From positions 13,500,386 to 13,564,385 of the forward strand of contig JAJEKV010000003.1 in assembly GCA_021234155.1 (NCBI GenBank): DNA of 64,000 nt. Direction: 5' to 3'. Positions within the stretch are counted from its first letter, which is position 1; each line of letters begins with the position of its first letter. The notes beneath the pieces were generated by a model. That model ran no database searches and was not told the origin of the DNA. It was given only the letters and a program-made list of their open reading frames with translations. This DNA comes from Isoetes taiwanensis (Eukaryota > Streptophyta > Lycopodiopsida > Isoetales > Isoetaceae). Position numbers and translations under genes: made by a program. Of the stretch, positions 1 to 13,106 are shown piece by piece.

Positions 1-3000
1 TATGGGGCCGCCAGAAGGAGTTTCCATACTCATCCGGTGAAATGTTCTTGGCTCAAGGCCGCCAGTATAGATCCCGCCGTAGATGAAAGTACAGGTAAAC
101 GCGACGATAGTGGGAAGCTGTGTCTCTGGGCCAAGGTGGGAAAGAGCACGCAGTAGTCCACCATGAAAGCCGGGCCTCCTAAGTCTCTGCCATAAAAAGA
201 ACTTGCCCTCTCGTCAAAGCTGATAAGAAGCAGGCCAGCAAGGTGGGTTTCCCCAATACCTTCCCCTTTCAGTGGGGTCCCTCGATGTGTCGTACCTCCT
301 TGCTCCAAGTCCATAGGGACTTCTTCTTCCTTGAGTTCTTACGCTTCTTCCTTCGACATGAGCAGGATTATAGAATAGATCCTCTCCTCCTCATCCTGAC
401 CTGAGTGTGAAACCCCCACCATAGTTACACATTTGGGACATGAGGTCCCATAGTTGTAAAGGCATCCCAAGGGAGGGCCTAGGAGGCTCTGATCCTCGCG
501 AGATCACCCCTAAGCCGTAGCAACGCCTCACTGGGCTCTATGGTCTCCCGGGTGGAATTGGAGTACCAGCCCTCCCAGAGGAAGCTCAATAGGAGCTTAA
601 ATCGACGAACCATCCATACAAGACTACTAGCTCATAGAGTACATGGTCCTACGCCGCAAAGGCTAAATCCTCAATTATGTGATAGGTGGTCCGCATGATA
701 TCATCCAAGAGAAGATATCTTGCCCCTTGGTGATACACAACCCATGCCTAGCCCCACAAGTGTGCACTTTGTTCCCTGGGCTGGGGTGGTGGCATCTCCC
801 CTCTCGGCCAGTCCGCTTCCACCGTGCTAAGTCACCGTGCCTATATGCTCCTCGCCTTCTCCCCTCCTCTCTGAAGATTCGTGAAGTTTGCCCTTTCTCT
901 CATTTGTAAGAAAAGTCTCATCCTCAACGTGACCGGGATCCATGAGGATGGCTAGGGCAAAGGCAACCTCAAGATATTGTCGCCTGATGCCTAGACAACC
1001 AGGGCAGGTGCTTGCCCCATCTAAGCTTCCTTTCAAAGACATCATAATGGTGTCACCCCTAGCATATCCCTGACCACTCGCTTCTAGATAACCTGGGAGG
1101 ATCCCCCCTAAGAGGAATAATAATAAAAGGAAGCATCTCCTCCTCAGATAAAACTCTAAGAATCCGCATATCCGGTGTCACCGCGATATTGCGATGAGGT
1201 CAAGGCGCCGCATTATAAGTAAGGGTCAGAATGTGTCAAGGGCATCCTGCGCGGATCCCAATGTTTCCAATCTTGGTACCAGCGTGCGAAAGGCCCGCGT
1301 GGCTACCGTATGCCTTCTAAGGGAAGAGTGGGAAGGAAGAAAACAGATATAACAAAATGAAATGAACTTAAAGATCCTTTTTAACCCCTTTATTTATGCC
1401 ATCGCCAAGATTTTCGTGACTTAATACAAAAATAAAAGGTTTTAATACAAAATAAAAAGTTTTATTATTAAATATCGTAAAAAAAATATTACAGCAATGC
1501 AAATATCCCGACAAAATTTGTTGTTGATGCTTCCCCAATCCCCGCGCAGGGCTAAATCCTTTTGGTACAGGACTTCTTTTGCGTGGATCGGGCGCGAAAG
1601 ATTAGCGCCACCAAAGAGTGCCACCGATAGCTCTGCAAATTTTCCTTGGAGTGCCAAGATGGCAAAGTCTCGAAGCGAGGTTGGAGCTCCGTGACGTGGT
1701 TGAGTGGATTCTCGAAATTTCACGGATCTCCCGTAAGGCTTACGCTGCCGGTCGAAACCGGGGGTTTCCTTTTGTGTGAGCAGGCTGGGAGGCTGCCCCT
1801 CTATCGCGTGGCGTACCGCCTTTGGCCCCAACAACGGCTCCGGAAGCATCCACCCGCCTCGCCCGACCGGAGCTCGCTTCCGCCAAAAGCCACGACAATC
1901 TTTAACTTTTTCTTATACCGACCGCTTCTGACTTCGCCACGGATTTCCTCCTGCTTAACGGCCGTGGTGCTCCTGCTTGCTAGCCCCGCCCCACTCCCTC
2001 GATCCCCATCGCCCGGCTGATCCGGCTTGCCGGTGCCTTTTTCCTCCTCTTCTCTCCGCTGGATTTCTCCCCGCTTCCCTTGAACTCCTCCGGAAGCTCT
2101 CCTGCTGTCTTCTCAACTCTCCCCTCGCATCGACGCCTACAATGCGGGCAGGAGTTTCAAAGATGGTGTTCCATCTGCCGCCGGGCCATATCTATTCAAT
2201 CGTTGCGTAATCTATGCCGAGCATCGTGATCTCCCCTATAAGGGAAGCCGTGGGAATCTCATCCTATCAAGATGGGGGAATCTCGCTGATCGCCTGCCAT
2301 CTATGACTACGACTCCATCCCCTCGAGGTACCGGGTACTCCCTACCTCGAAACAGATCGCTCGCTCTCTATCTCTCTGCATACACTCTCCTACAAGTTTC
2401 GATCCGCCTCTTTCCTATGTCCCTCCTCCTGCAGGTGTCCCTTCACATTCTGAGGGTAGAACTTTGATCAACATCATGACCGGCCGCCGTTCTACCATGG
2501 TAAGGAAGTCGGCTAAGATCGAGCCCGACCATAAACCATCTCAGTAGTGGTAAATGGGATAGGGATCCATCATTGTTCTCAACCATACCGCCTAAAAGCA
2601 TATCAATGAGAGCAGGTCGCGAGCCATATGCCGCCATCAAAGCATAAATCTCTCGCTATGGTGAGTAGGTCCACGCATTTTGGTGCTGGCCATGGCTATG
2701 AAGCGCTTGAGGTCTAGGAGAACAAAGCGGTAGGGCTGGCGCTAGAAAGCGGTGGTGAAGGCGCTTAGGTTACGGAAGAATCCAGAATTTAAGAAACAGT
2801 CAAGTCCCGCAGTTTATGGCGGGGCGCCGGATCCGGCATAGAAAGCGGAGGCCAAGGCGGGCATGAGATAATAACTTAATCCACGGCTTAACTTTTAAAA
2901 TTTTAAAATTTTTCATTAACTTTTTTTATTTCATGTGCAATATTTATACCTACGAAATACTACGGAAAACACGGCTCCGGGCCGCATTCTACGCCACAAT

Positions 3001-3470
3001 ATTCCGCTGCATCAATTCATTTTAGCAGGCAGCGCATGTACTGGTTGACTCTCTCAGCCCTGTTGACTCAAGGGATGGCATTTGCCGGGCCGGACAAGAT
3101 TTCTAGTTCTCCCACTGCGATCAGAAGGCTTGGCCAAAGCAAGTGGCGCCAGTGCTTGACTTCGCCTTTCCCAGAATCCATTTTTCTCCGCCAGCGAGGA
3201 CCGGCCCTAGGTATTTGGGGTACCCCAATCCAATGGGAACCACTTTCTCCCTTCATCCGAACTACCACCACAAAAATTTATAACCCCCAAAACTTGGGGG
3301 TCTCCTGCCCTAAAACTTATTAAAACTTACGCCTTATTACATCAACCTAGCTGGGACCAAACATGAAAGAGTTAAACAAGCACTCTGCTTAACTACTACC
3401 TAACTACCGAACTAACGAAGTTGGTTTTGGTGATGCCTTGAGTTTCCCGCAGTCAAAATCCGCGGCCGAT
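1..3470. other. Unassigned repeat-like DNA
   Basis: I recognise no gene here. Short open frames exist on both strands but show no known domain, and none has convincing codon structure. The stretch around 1,500-2,450 is rather GC-rich and pyrimidine-biased, while 1,380-1,500 and 2,880-2,960 are AT-rich. The texture resembles the untranslated parts of old retroelements, but I found no paired ends. Confidence 0.4.
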
Positions 3471-3477
3471 ACCACCG

Positions 3478-4230
3478 CAGGACGCTCCACGGTATATACG
3501 ACCTCCTACCGCATATACGGGCCTTCCCTCCCATGGCAGTCCATCTCGCCATGAACAAAAATAGCCCTCCTGTTCGGACTTAATTCATCTGCCGAGATGC
3601 TCGGACACGCGGTGTTTCCCGCCCGACCCACGCCGATGGGCTCACGTCAGCATGGATACAAGGGTTACAGTACTAACAACATAAATCATATATAAATAAC
3701 CACCACGGCTAAGGGCGAACCATCCAAGTACCAAACGGCAAAGAATATGCATCTAAACCTAAGAAAACACCCCCAAATCCCGTGTTCTACCCCTGCCTCA
3801 CTCTGTGAGGGGATGGACTCCACTCAGCTTGGCCTCAAGAGGTCGCCAGATGAGGTATAACCTGGTGTTGGGCTGGGTATAGAACATCGGCTGGGTTGTC
3901 CTCCATCCCGCCCTCAGGCACACTTTGCGGATGGGTTTCCATCCACGCTTATGGCTTCGCTATAGCCTTTCTGGAGATGCTGACCAAGGTATCACCCTTT
4001 GAGCCTACTCGGGGTTCATGGCGCCCCAGTTCCATGGGTGAGCTAGAATGCGTGCGCATCAGCGACCCCGCATCCGTGCCAACACTCACCCTAAATCTAC
4101 TCAAAGTGCAAGATGCTCCATACGGATCACACCTCTACACCCGCGTGGGAGTGTCGGACCCATACCCGCCCTCTAGGTGACCCATTCTCGCCTAGCCCAG
4201 GGGTGAGGGAGTCTCAGTGGCCTTTTATGT
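3478..4230. repeat. Diverged gypsy-type LTR remnant
   Basis: This stretch aligns loosely with the LTR at 18,704-20,005. Shared landmarks in the same order include a 'gacgctcc' opening, the block around 3,895-3,935 with 'actttgcggatggg' (compare 'actttgcagatggg' at 19,128), the 'ctatagcc' block, and 'gtcggacccata' at about 4,153 (compare 'gtcagacccata' at 19,403). It is much more diverged than the two copies near 20 kb are from each other, so it is an older insertion or a different subfamily. No internal coding region or partner LTR is visible. Confidence 0.5.
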
Positions 4231-5069
4231 TCGTGCAAGACCCCCCCCACTTCACCATCACGTCCCATTCTCACAGTTGCTAAGCCAGACCACCATAGCG
4301 TCTCGACCCGGTGGTCTCTTGTACAGGCATCTAATGGAATATTACGGGGCTCTATCTGAGAATTACTTATCATATATGAGCTGGAAGGTCTCTACCCCCT
4401 TTAAACCCCATTTTAATCGAAAGCTACCGAAATACTTCATAGATACATCAATCATTTCTTAACGAGCACCATTCATATTGAAATGTAATCCTATTTACCG
4501 TAGAAGGTTAATCTCAACAAAGGCGTCGAGAATAGAGTCTTGAAGTACTATCCTACAATTCAAGCTAAACTACTACTAACCCGTGTTTTTTTTGGAACCA
4601 TTATCGGGTGCTTCCATATTCTTTGTACTAGGGTGGCAAAGGATGACTAGTGGTTGTTAAATTGGTTTGGGGAAGTCGATAGCAGTCTTTTGAGCCAAGC
4701 AAGCTCCTTGGGCGCTCAACCGTTGACATTATGGTTGATATGGGGTGGTGATTCGTAATGGATCCGGTAATCACCATGTCGGGGTGTAATCGAAGTTTGG
4801 CCAGGTGGCTTCTTCCCAAACCATATTAGCTTAAGTATCCTTCTTAAATATTAATTTCCTTAATCATAGGTTATTATCCTTAATGATTAAATTAGCATAA
4901 CTAATTTAATCCCTTTTAGGTCAACCCCCTAGGTTACCATACCCCATGGTGGCGTGGCTATACTAGGTGGCGTGTCAATGTATTCATACATATAGCATAT
5001 AAATACTTGGAGCGTCACAAAAGGCATTCATACAGAAGACTTCGTGCCGGTGGACATATAAAGTGGTTT
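4231..5069. other. Gene-free AT-rich spacer
   Basis: I see no coding region, RNA gene or repeat boundary that I can name. The stretch is AT-rich from about 4,560 to 5,030. Confidence 0.4.
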
Positions 5070-5690
5070 CCATCTATAAAGGCGAAGGGTGACCCGCCAG
5101 ATGACTGAAACCAGAACAATCATCGGTCAGTTAGGATTGTTTGCAAAATTGCTATGCGGGATTCTCCGGTTGCGGTTGGGTGAGGCGTTAGAGAATCGGC
5201 CCCTCACCCGTGGCGGGATTCGGACCGACACTCAACCATTGACCACATCTTCACATTTAGAACTTCGGTTGAAGACGGCGGAAACGCCCGTCATGATCTA
5301 TATTGTTGCTTCTCGTGGATTTTGGCGAAGGCATTTGGACAAATCGCGGCGGGGAAAAAACTATGGGCAAAGATTGCGATAGCTAGGGGCTCTGTAAATT
5401 TGCGGTAATGCGGTGTATAAACTATATGAAAGATGCTCCAGTCGATTCGGCCGACAAATAACCATTTAATAGTAGTGTCGGAGGTTCTCCGGGGATGCCC
5501 TCTCTTCCCAACAACATTGTTTGGGCTTTACATTGATCAATTGGATTTGTCGGCTTCAATGGGGGTGCCGGGGCTCACCTTCTCTGCCGAATCATCAAGC
5601 AGTTAATATATGCTTGATGATGTGGACCTCCTAGCTTACACACCACCAGACATGCAACGACATCTCGATGCCTTGGACACATTTTTGCTC
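5070..5690 (+). mobile_element. RTE-clade LINE fragment (reverse transcriptase core)
   Basis: This is a truncated piece of the same RTE family that lies at 36.7-42.0 kb. It parallels 40,040-40,680 closely: both contain a 'GDP..' opening, the 'TIDHIFTLR'-like region, a 'CPLSPTLFG'-like block with 'ttgggctttacattgatcaa', and 'gatgatgtggacctc.tagcttacacacca'. In the RTE family this covers the palm of the reverse transcriptase up to the segment after the catalytic Asp pair. Neither the endonuclease nor the 3' tail is present, so the piece was cut at both ends. Several frame breaks make it non-coding. It abuts an inverted L1 remnant at about 5,690. Confidence 0.75.
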
Positions 5691-8590
5691 TACCGATGAT
5701 GTGGAAAAAGTGCTCAATTTAACCAAAGAAGATGAGTTTCTTTGTAACCAATGTGGTGTAATATCTATCAAAAAGGCAAAACACCTTGTCGGATCTTTTC
5801 CTCTTGTTACTCCACGAATATGTATTGGAGGAGGGACTTTTGATATAAGAATTGCCGCGACCAAGTTTATCCCATTGCAATCTCTCCTTTGGACATATTA
5901 ATCTTTTTCACCTTTCGTTTCCCAAAGGATGTTATGAAAGTCTCCACTTAAAATCCATTCTTGACATTACGTCTGCTAGCCAATGTCATATTTTTCCATT
6001 GCTTCTCTCTTTCTTGGAAGTAGATGCATAGATATTGATAATGCCTATTTGTTCATTTTTCTATTTCCAAAACACAACTTGCCATCAGGAAGGGAAAAAG
6101 CAGCCCATCTTCTTAGGTCCACTCCAAGCAATACAAATGCCACCTTTTGATACCATCTATTGGGGACAGTCGAACTCCTATTAGGAAAAGATCCAATTTC
6201 CCCAAATTGGAAGCCTCAAGGAAGTCCATTGCTTGCAAGAGTATTATATCTGTTTTTCATTTCTTTTAGAGAGCAATTAAAGTCTTTCCTCTTTAGGGAA
6301 CCTTTGATACCCCTCAAAGTTCCATGAAACAATCTTCATTTGAGTTTGGAACTGGGTATGAGCCCATGTTCACTTTCGAATATAGACCCTCTTTTCTCTC
6401 CTTTTTAACCTCTTGAAGAGGAGTGACAAAAAAGTTTGCTCATTGGACTCCTTAATTAGATCATTACCTATTTCTTCATCTTCCTCTATCTTCATCCGAA
6501 CTTCCCAAACAATGGAAGGGGTCCTTAAGATCTTTGAGTTCGCTGTAGGTGTTTTGTACATCTCCTCGAGACATCCTCCACGGATAGAAGCTAGCTCTTC
6601 AAAATGTTGTGGGATCCATCTCTTCAATTATGGGATCCATTTGAGGCTCGGTTGAAGGAATGTCAGTGGGGCCTCCATGGTCTTTGGTCCCATTGTTGTC
6701 TCCAAGATTCTGTGTCTTTTTGAAAAAGCTCCACCACGGAAGGGGGGAGAGTCGATGGGGGGAGGCATTTGGAGGGACAAGAAGGGAGGCCTTGGGGAGA
6801 ACTTGGCCCTCCCGATCTTTTGAAACGAGAGGAGTCCCTCGAGGAGAATACTCTTTTCGAAACATATTGGGTTCCCTTATTGAAAGGGTCATGGATCTAG
6901 CCTCTAGCGAGGGTAGAGATTGATCCTCCTCCAAAATCCCCTTTCCTTTGGTATCGGGTTATTTCCGGAACTTTAACCTTGGGCAGGTCATCTAAATATT
7001 GCACTTATTTTTCCATTCACTTGCGCTTTTTCTCAGGTTCCTTCCTAAATCCTCCTTTGCTTTTCTTCTTTGATTCTTTGCCTTCTTCTCTTCTTTCCTT
7101 GCCATTTTTGTTAACATGCGTGGCTTTTTCGCTTATCTTTATTAGGGGTGATCAATTTCCCTCCTTATTATTTGCCATGTTATTGCATGAGGTGCATCCC
7201 TTTCTTTCTCGTCCTTGCATACCTTCCCACCATGTAGCCTAATTCCACCTGTTTGGGCATGGTTGGCCATGCTAACTTTAAGGTTTTGGTTTTTGAAGTA
7301 ATCCACAAAATTGATTGTGTCAGGAATTGGTTTTAGTAGATCAATTTGTGCCCATACTCTAGGAGCCCTGTCTCCCATTACCTCCCAACCTACAAGATTT
7401 CGGTCTGTTGAAATAGAGTGAGCAAGGATTGCTCATTCCAATACATGAGGTTTAATCCATGTAGAGAGGTCCGGATTTCGGGTGGAATAGTTCAAAGATT
7501 TTTTGGGATAAAAGGAAGGATACTATTGCTTTGGAAGAAAAATCTGGTATTGGCTTTCTAGATGGTGCCTGTTTGAGAAGCATAGTGGTTGTCCGGTCTG
7601 TTTCCACATTCCACCATAAAGAATGGAAAATCTATCAATAGATGTTGTTAGTGAAATCCCTGCTCCATCCTCTCTAGTTCATTTTGAGAAATTGAAGGCG
7701 GACTCCCTCATGTGGATACATCCAATGAGACCACAGGATTTTACAATTTCAATTTACTTTCTCGGCAAGCATTCTGAGGGACTTAGCAACAAATGTAGAG
7801 CTTTTCGCGATCACGCAACTCCTTCCGCACATCTTGCTGCACTTCATTCGCATACTCCAGTATCTAATTAACTGCTTCCTTCTGGCGCTGTAATGTCCCA
7901 ACTCCTGATGCTCTCCTAGTATTCATCATATCTGAAATAGAGGTCCCATCTGTCCCGTCTGCATCATGTTTCCACTCATTCCCTCGTTCTGCCCCATAAC
8001 AAATTCTAATTTTTAGTGTTTTTTTTTGTTTCGTTTTTTTTTTTTTAATCTTTCCCTTACCTTTTTAAGCAACCAGATCTGTCACTATCCAACCTCTGAA
8101 ATCTAACTATAAACTCTAACAACTATTTTACTGCCAACCCACGAACAGTGAGTATGGAAAACACCTGCTGCACTAGCATTCCTGTCCCCTAGAAATTCCC
8201 CTAACCAAGATTCAAGAAGCTCCACTTCAGATTGAGGAACCATGGAAAAAATCGGTGTAAACAATTTTTTTGGAAAGAATCGATTGTACACCAGAATTTC
8301 CCATAGCCAGGCACTCTCGCCTTCAAGCCAACCACAAGAAAGTCTCTCTCCCTGGATCAAGATTGTGAAGTATCTCATGGTTTTGGGTCATGAAAAGTTG
8401 GTGACGCCATCTTCGCCTCGTCAAAAGTTTTTCCGTTGCTTGTATTGTTAGGCTTGCGTCAATAGAGGCGGGGAAGAAGTCATTGCAAGCTTGGAGCAAT
8501 TCTGCCTTGCCTTCGCATGAATTCCGACCTTTTTCTGGATGACATTCAAAAATTACCATCTTTCGAGGCGTGGAATGTGAAATCACACTG
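5691..8590 (-). mobile_element. L1-type LINE remnant: ORF1 and endonuclease
   Basis: Read on the minus strand, an ORF1-like region (about 8,586 to 6,400) precedes an ORF2 start at 6,339 that begins MKIVSWN, the usual opening of plant L1 apurinic-type endonucleases. A segment near 7,370-7,200 (PRVWAQIDLLKPIPDTI) resembles the RNA-binding/zinc-knuckle region of plant L1 ORF1. Further endonuclease pieces include KGGICIAWSGP and a later block near 5,860-5,700. Reverse transcriptase is missing because the element is cut at about 5,690, where RTE sequence begins. Reading frames are broken by many stops and shifts. A T-rich stretch lies at 8,020-8,050. The call rests on domain order plus the ORF2 start. 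Confidence 0.7.
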
Positions 8591-10460
8591 AACCCGGTAC
8601 TAAGCCTACTAGTAAGACTTCATATCATATGAGCACTTGAATTGGCGCGAGAACTTAAGAAGTAGCTACAAGAGCTTGTCAAGTTAGAATCCATTCGGCC
8701 AAGTGTATCACGCTCCCCCTATTTTGTTTGTGAAGAAAAAGGATGGCACCTGGCGCATGCATTGATTACGAACAATTGAATAAACACACAATCAAGAATG
8801 GTATGCTCTACCGTGTGTGTCGATGATCGATGGATTGATTGCAAGAGGTAAAGTATTTTACTAGATTGATCTTCGCCGGATACCACCAAATAAGGATTAA
8901 AGGGGCGACATCTATAAGTCTACTTTTCGGACACGTTATGGGCACTATGAGTTTACCGTTATGTCCTTTGGGCTAACCAATGCCCCTGCTACATTCATGA
9001 GATTGATGAATGACATCTTCCATAAATATCTCGATGACTTTTCATCATATTCTTCGATGATATCCTTATCTACAGCAAAACCTTGGAGGACCATGAACGT
9101 CATCTTCGGTTGGTCCTGCAAAAATTGAGACGCCATCAACTTTATGCTAAATTTTCCAAATGCAAGTTTGCAACTACCACCTTGGATTACTTAGGACATA
9201 TTGTTTACGTTGATGGCATATCAACGGATCGCCAAGATTGAGGTAGTAAAAGAATGGCCTGTTCAAAACGAATGTATGGGAGGTCCATAATTCTCTAGGT
9301 TTGCGGGCTATTACCAAAACTTTGTTAAGGACTTCACCAAGCTTGGCGCCTCTCTTCGACCTTACAAAACATGAGAAGGTTAAAGATTGGATGACGCATT
9401 GGAAAGAGAAAGTCCGGTGTCATTAAAGGATGCTTTGACAACGCCCAATTCTTACCTTGCCGATCCTCGAAGGATAAGTGGATTTCCATAGATGCCGATA
9501 AGATCGCTTCGGTGTATTAATGCAAGAAGGTAGGGTAATCACGTATGATTCTAAGAAGATGAACGATGCGAAACAACGATACCCCCACGATGACCGGGGA
9601 GTTGGCGGTTTAGTGCGTGCCTTATGCATTTGAAGACATCACTTTTTGGGAGGCGATTCCGGTTAGATACAGATCACTTGCTTGGGAGGCGATTCCAGTT
9701 GAGATACAGATCACTAGAGTCTCTATATATCTTCATGCAACCCCACCTCAATCTTAGGCAACCGACGATGGATGGAATTCACGGAGGAATATGATTTTGC
9801 TTTGGTATAAACTAGGCAAGCATAACGTTGTTCTGACGCTCTTTCGAGGGCATCCATTGGTCACTCAAATGCATTGTAGTAAGATTTCCACTATCACCGA
9901 AGAAGTTTGGTAGCAGATAAAGTAGACTCTTCCTCTAGGTCACGAAGTTTCAAGAAATATGGCAAAGTTTGAACCGATGAGGAGGGAAGCTTTTTGCCAT
10001 TAGAAGAAGGAAGACAACCTTCTTTTTTGTAAGAATAAGTTATGATATCCTACGTAACTATGTCTAGAATAAGCAATCCCAATGGGCGATTATTATATCC
10101 ATTTGGTGGAGTGTGCTTATAATAGTACTAAACATGAGTCCCCAAGGATTTCTCCTTTTATGATCAACTATGGTTATCAATACATTGGCATAATCCGGTT
10201 TCAAGGTGGAAGTCTCTCGATTGCTTACATATATGTAAGCTTTGGTCAGAAGTTCGAGGGTATTTTGTTAGCTCCTAGAACCGGCAAAAGAGCCTTGCCG
10301 ATAGGCATCGTGACGATGCGAGATTTTAAGTTGGCGAATCGGTATGGCTAAAGATTAAAGTTCATGACCAAGCTAAAATTGGTAATTGCAAGAAGTCGGC
10401 CTCTAGATGGGCGAGATCCTTTGAGATAACCGATGGTGGTAGGCTCCAAAGACTGAGCTT
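8591..10460 (+). mobile_element. Ty3/gypsy pol fossil, 5' portion (RT, RNase H, integrase)
   Basis: This is a broken gypsy polyprotein fragment. In forward order I see the reverse transcriptase entry (IRPSVS, KKDGTW-like segment near 8,740), the palm with a '[14 protein letters not shown]' block near 9,050, an RNase H block near 9,740-9,860, and an integrase segment near 10,090-10,200 (VECAYNSTKHESPRISPF). The final block near 10,390-10,430 matches the 'KLASRWAGSF' region seen in the other gypsy copy at 21 kb. Gag, protease and a 5' LTR are not seen. The element has multiple breaks and is old. Its continuation appears to lie at 18,106, beyond an inserted L1. Confidence 0.8.
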
Positions 10461-11811
10461 GGGAATATCGCAATGAATTTATGCATGCCTTGAGCGGTGA
10501 AATGTGGCCTAACAAGCATTCGTGGCGCCATTGGAGCCGTGCTCGATGGATGAGGCAGGGGCTCTGGCCTCTGCTATTCTCCAGAGCATCCTCCCTGGAG
10601 CCCACCTTGACCTCAAGCGACTTTAATCATTAAGACCTCGATTTTCTCTGCTTCCAGAGTAGGGAATTCTGTAGCTTTCTTTAGGTTTTGTGAAAATAAT
10701 GATAGTGACTTTCTTGCGATTCTATCCTTCTCTGAGGAAGGGCCTTGATCTAGTTGAATTGATTAACTACTAGGGGTTCCTTGAGACCATTCTTATACAC
10801 CATTCCATAAGCAATTTACTTGTTCTGAAGCTGATCCCAGGTTTATCCGGCTCAGTTGTCGAATTTTTGGGCTCCAAACTCGCCAAGATCTTATTTTAGG
10901 ACCCGTGATTCATCTCTTAAAGCTTGAAAATGAGACCTAAACAAGTAATCAATAAAGGAAAGTCTAGTAGAAGAATGGAAACTGATGATCCGAGTGACCT
11001 GATGACTGTAGCACATTACTCCAAGGATTGGAAAACTATCTTACACCTTGAAGAAATTAATGATCCTGCTTGGCAAAAGATGAGAGATCTAACGATTACT
11101 TTCGACATAATCGAGGGGACCAAAGAAACGCACCATTAAATGCATGGGAATCAAGAAAGAGAGCCAGATCCTGACTTGCCAAGAGGAAATAAGAAGGTTT
11201 GAGAAACAGTTGTAGACGGGAAGGCCAGTGACAAAGATCTGGTTTGAAATATGGTTCATAATCTTCAAGAGTTCGACCTGCTTTTATACCAGATGATTCG
11301 GGTTAAGGCTGGACACTAAAAGGAGGATTGCTGCAGCTTAAAGAACCAGGTTTTCAAAAAATCCTTGGCTGAACTCTTGCATCTCACAAAAGATCTGGCT
11401 GGTGAACTCGAACTATTGGGATGGAAATACAAAGCATCCTTCAGGCTTGTCCGTGTATGGGAGAAGCGGATGACCATAAGATTGGAATTCAAGAAAAATA
11501 CAAAAGATAAAGTGTCCCTTATGGCGGCTCAATAGCTAAAGGAGATCAAGGTGGAGTATGAGACTATCCTTCATAAACTTGAGCCTACAAAGGACTGCAT
11601 TATTTGTGATTCTAATGGTTATTTCAACCCTCGGGAGCTTCGGGAGCGCTCATGTCCTAATTGTTCCAGGATGGTGAGCTTAAACTTGGATAAGAATTCC
11701 ACAAGGATCTCGTACTCCCAACTGCGCTAAGATTCCACTCATGGGAAAATATGACAAGCTCAATGGTACTCTTTCTTTTAAAGATGCTCTTATTAATGTT
11801 CGTATGGATGA

Positions 11812-12874
11812 ATGTCGGGGGTTGGGGAGATTAATTCTAAAGGGAATCCTAAAAACAATAACGGGGGATCCATGTTGAACTTGTTTGCCATAACGGACAT
11901 AGCTGCAGAGGTTAAATATGCTGATTGTGGTATTCTTATTCACTTCCCACTTACTTGCCGCAATATTTTGGATGTTAAGAATTGGTTAAATAAGGATATT
12001 AACATTCCTATTCTTTCCATCCTGAAATTGGATGCCAAAACTTTCCAAATTTTGTGCAGAGATAGGCATCACAGAATTATTGTTCTTACCAGAAAAATTT
12101 CAAAGGTGGGCAAAAATGCTTTACATTTTCAAGTGGAATCCTCTCTTTATTCCTAATGATCACTCCAGCATAGCCACTTCCACTTGGATTTCCTATCCTA
12201 ATCTCCCGTCTGTCTTGTGGATCCAAAGTCACTTAAGAGCTATTGGTAACTGTCTTGGAGAGGTTGTCCAGATTTCTACCCCCCAGACTGATTTTCCTTC
12301 AATTTGCCTTATTAAGGATATCAATTCGATCTGGGAAAAGTATATTGGTATCAGATTGATTCTAACTCTTTCTTGGATATTAACATTATTTATTCTAAAC
12401 TTCTTGTTAAGCCAAGGATAGAGGATAAGTCAGAAACGGACAAATTCAAGAATAAAGGCAAGGCTCCCATAGTTGCACAGGGTAGACAAGTCTGGATCAA
12501 AAAGACTACTATACCAACAAATGATAAAGGTGCTGGATGCCACCACCCTTCTGAAGGAAGTGGAGTTAGAATTGAAGAATATGATCAGAGCAAAGATGGT
12601 TCAGCAGAATGATCCTCCCGTTGTTGAAGGAAGTGGAGTTAGAATTGAAGAATATGATCAGAGTAATGATGGTTCAGCAGATCATGAATGCAAAAAGGAT
12701 GATCCTCCTGTACAAACAAGGGTAATTGAGGGGCCTAATGCAAAAGAGAAAGAATATGAAGACCATAGCCTCTCTATTTCTTCTCACAAATTACCAGATC
12801 ATGTGCTGGGGACTGAATCTATGATTGTTGAGCCTATCTGCAAGAGGGAAATTGTTAAAGACAGAGATGGCTAG
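11812..12874 (+). pseudogene. L1 ORF1 (DUF4283-type RNA-binding protein), broken
   Basis: In plant L1 elements ORF1 encodes a nucleic-acid-binding protein that coats the element RNA. Here the segments 'NILDVKNWLNKDI', 'WNPLFIPNDHSS' and 'SYPNLPSVLWIQSHLRAIGN' follow the DUF4283 pattern, in which an aromatic-rich core is followed by a 'W...LP...W....LR.IGN.LG' motif. They occupy different frames between 11,940 and 12,300, so at least one shift is present. The C-terminal part (12,430-12,870) is acidic and repetitive, with two copies of an EGSGVRIEEYDQS motif. A stop at 12,872 ends it about 230 bp before ORF2. Confidence 0.7.
12553..12696 (+). repeat. Two-copy 72-bp tandem repeat in L1 ORF1
   Basis: A 72-bp unit starting 'gaaggaagtggagttaga' occurs at 12,553 and again at 12,625 with few differences. 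The period is a multiple of three, so the EGSGVRIEEYDQS peptide is duplicated. Both copies have the same spacing, which points to a recent local duplication. Confidence 0.85.
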
Positions 12875-13106
12875 TCTGATAGCATTGTAGTTGAATATAT
12901 TCATGGTGATGACGACTTCTGGGATAACTTCAACTATGACAGCGATCTCTCTAATATCTCTGCCCCTAATTTTATTGACTATGATGAAATTCTTGATGGA
13001 GACGAAAATTGGAAAACAATTTCCTATAGCAAGAAGAAGCAGAAGAAGATTTCAGACCCTGAACTCACCAGGAAGAGTTCTAGGGTGCACAAGAAAATCC
13101 TTTTCT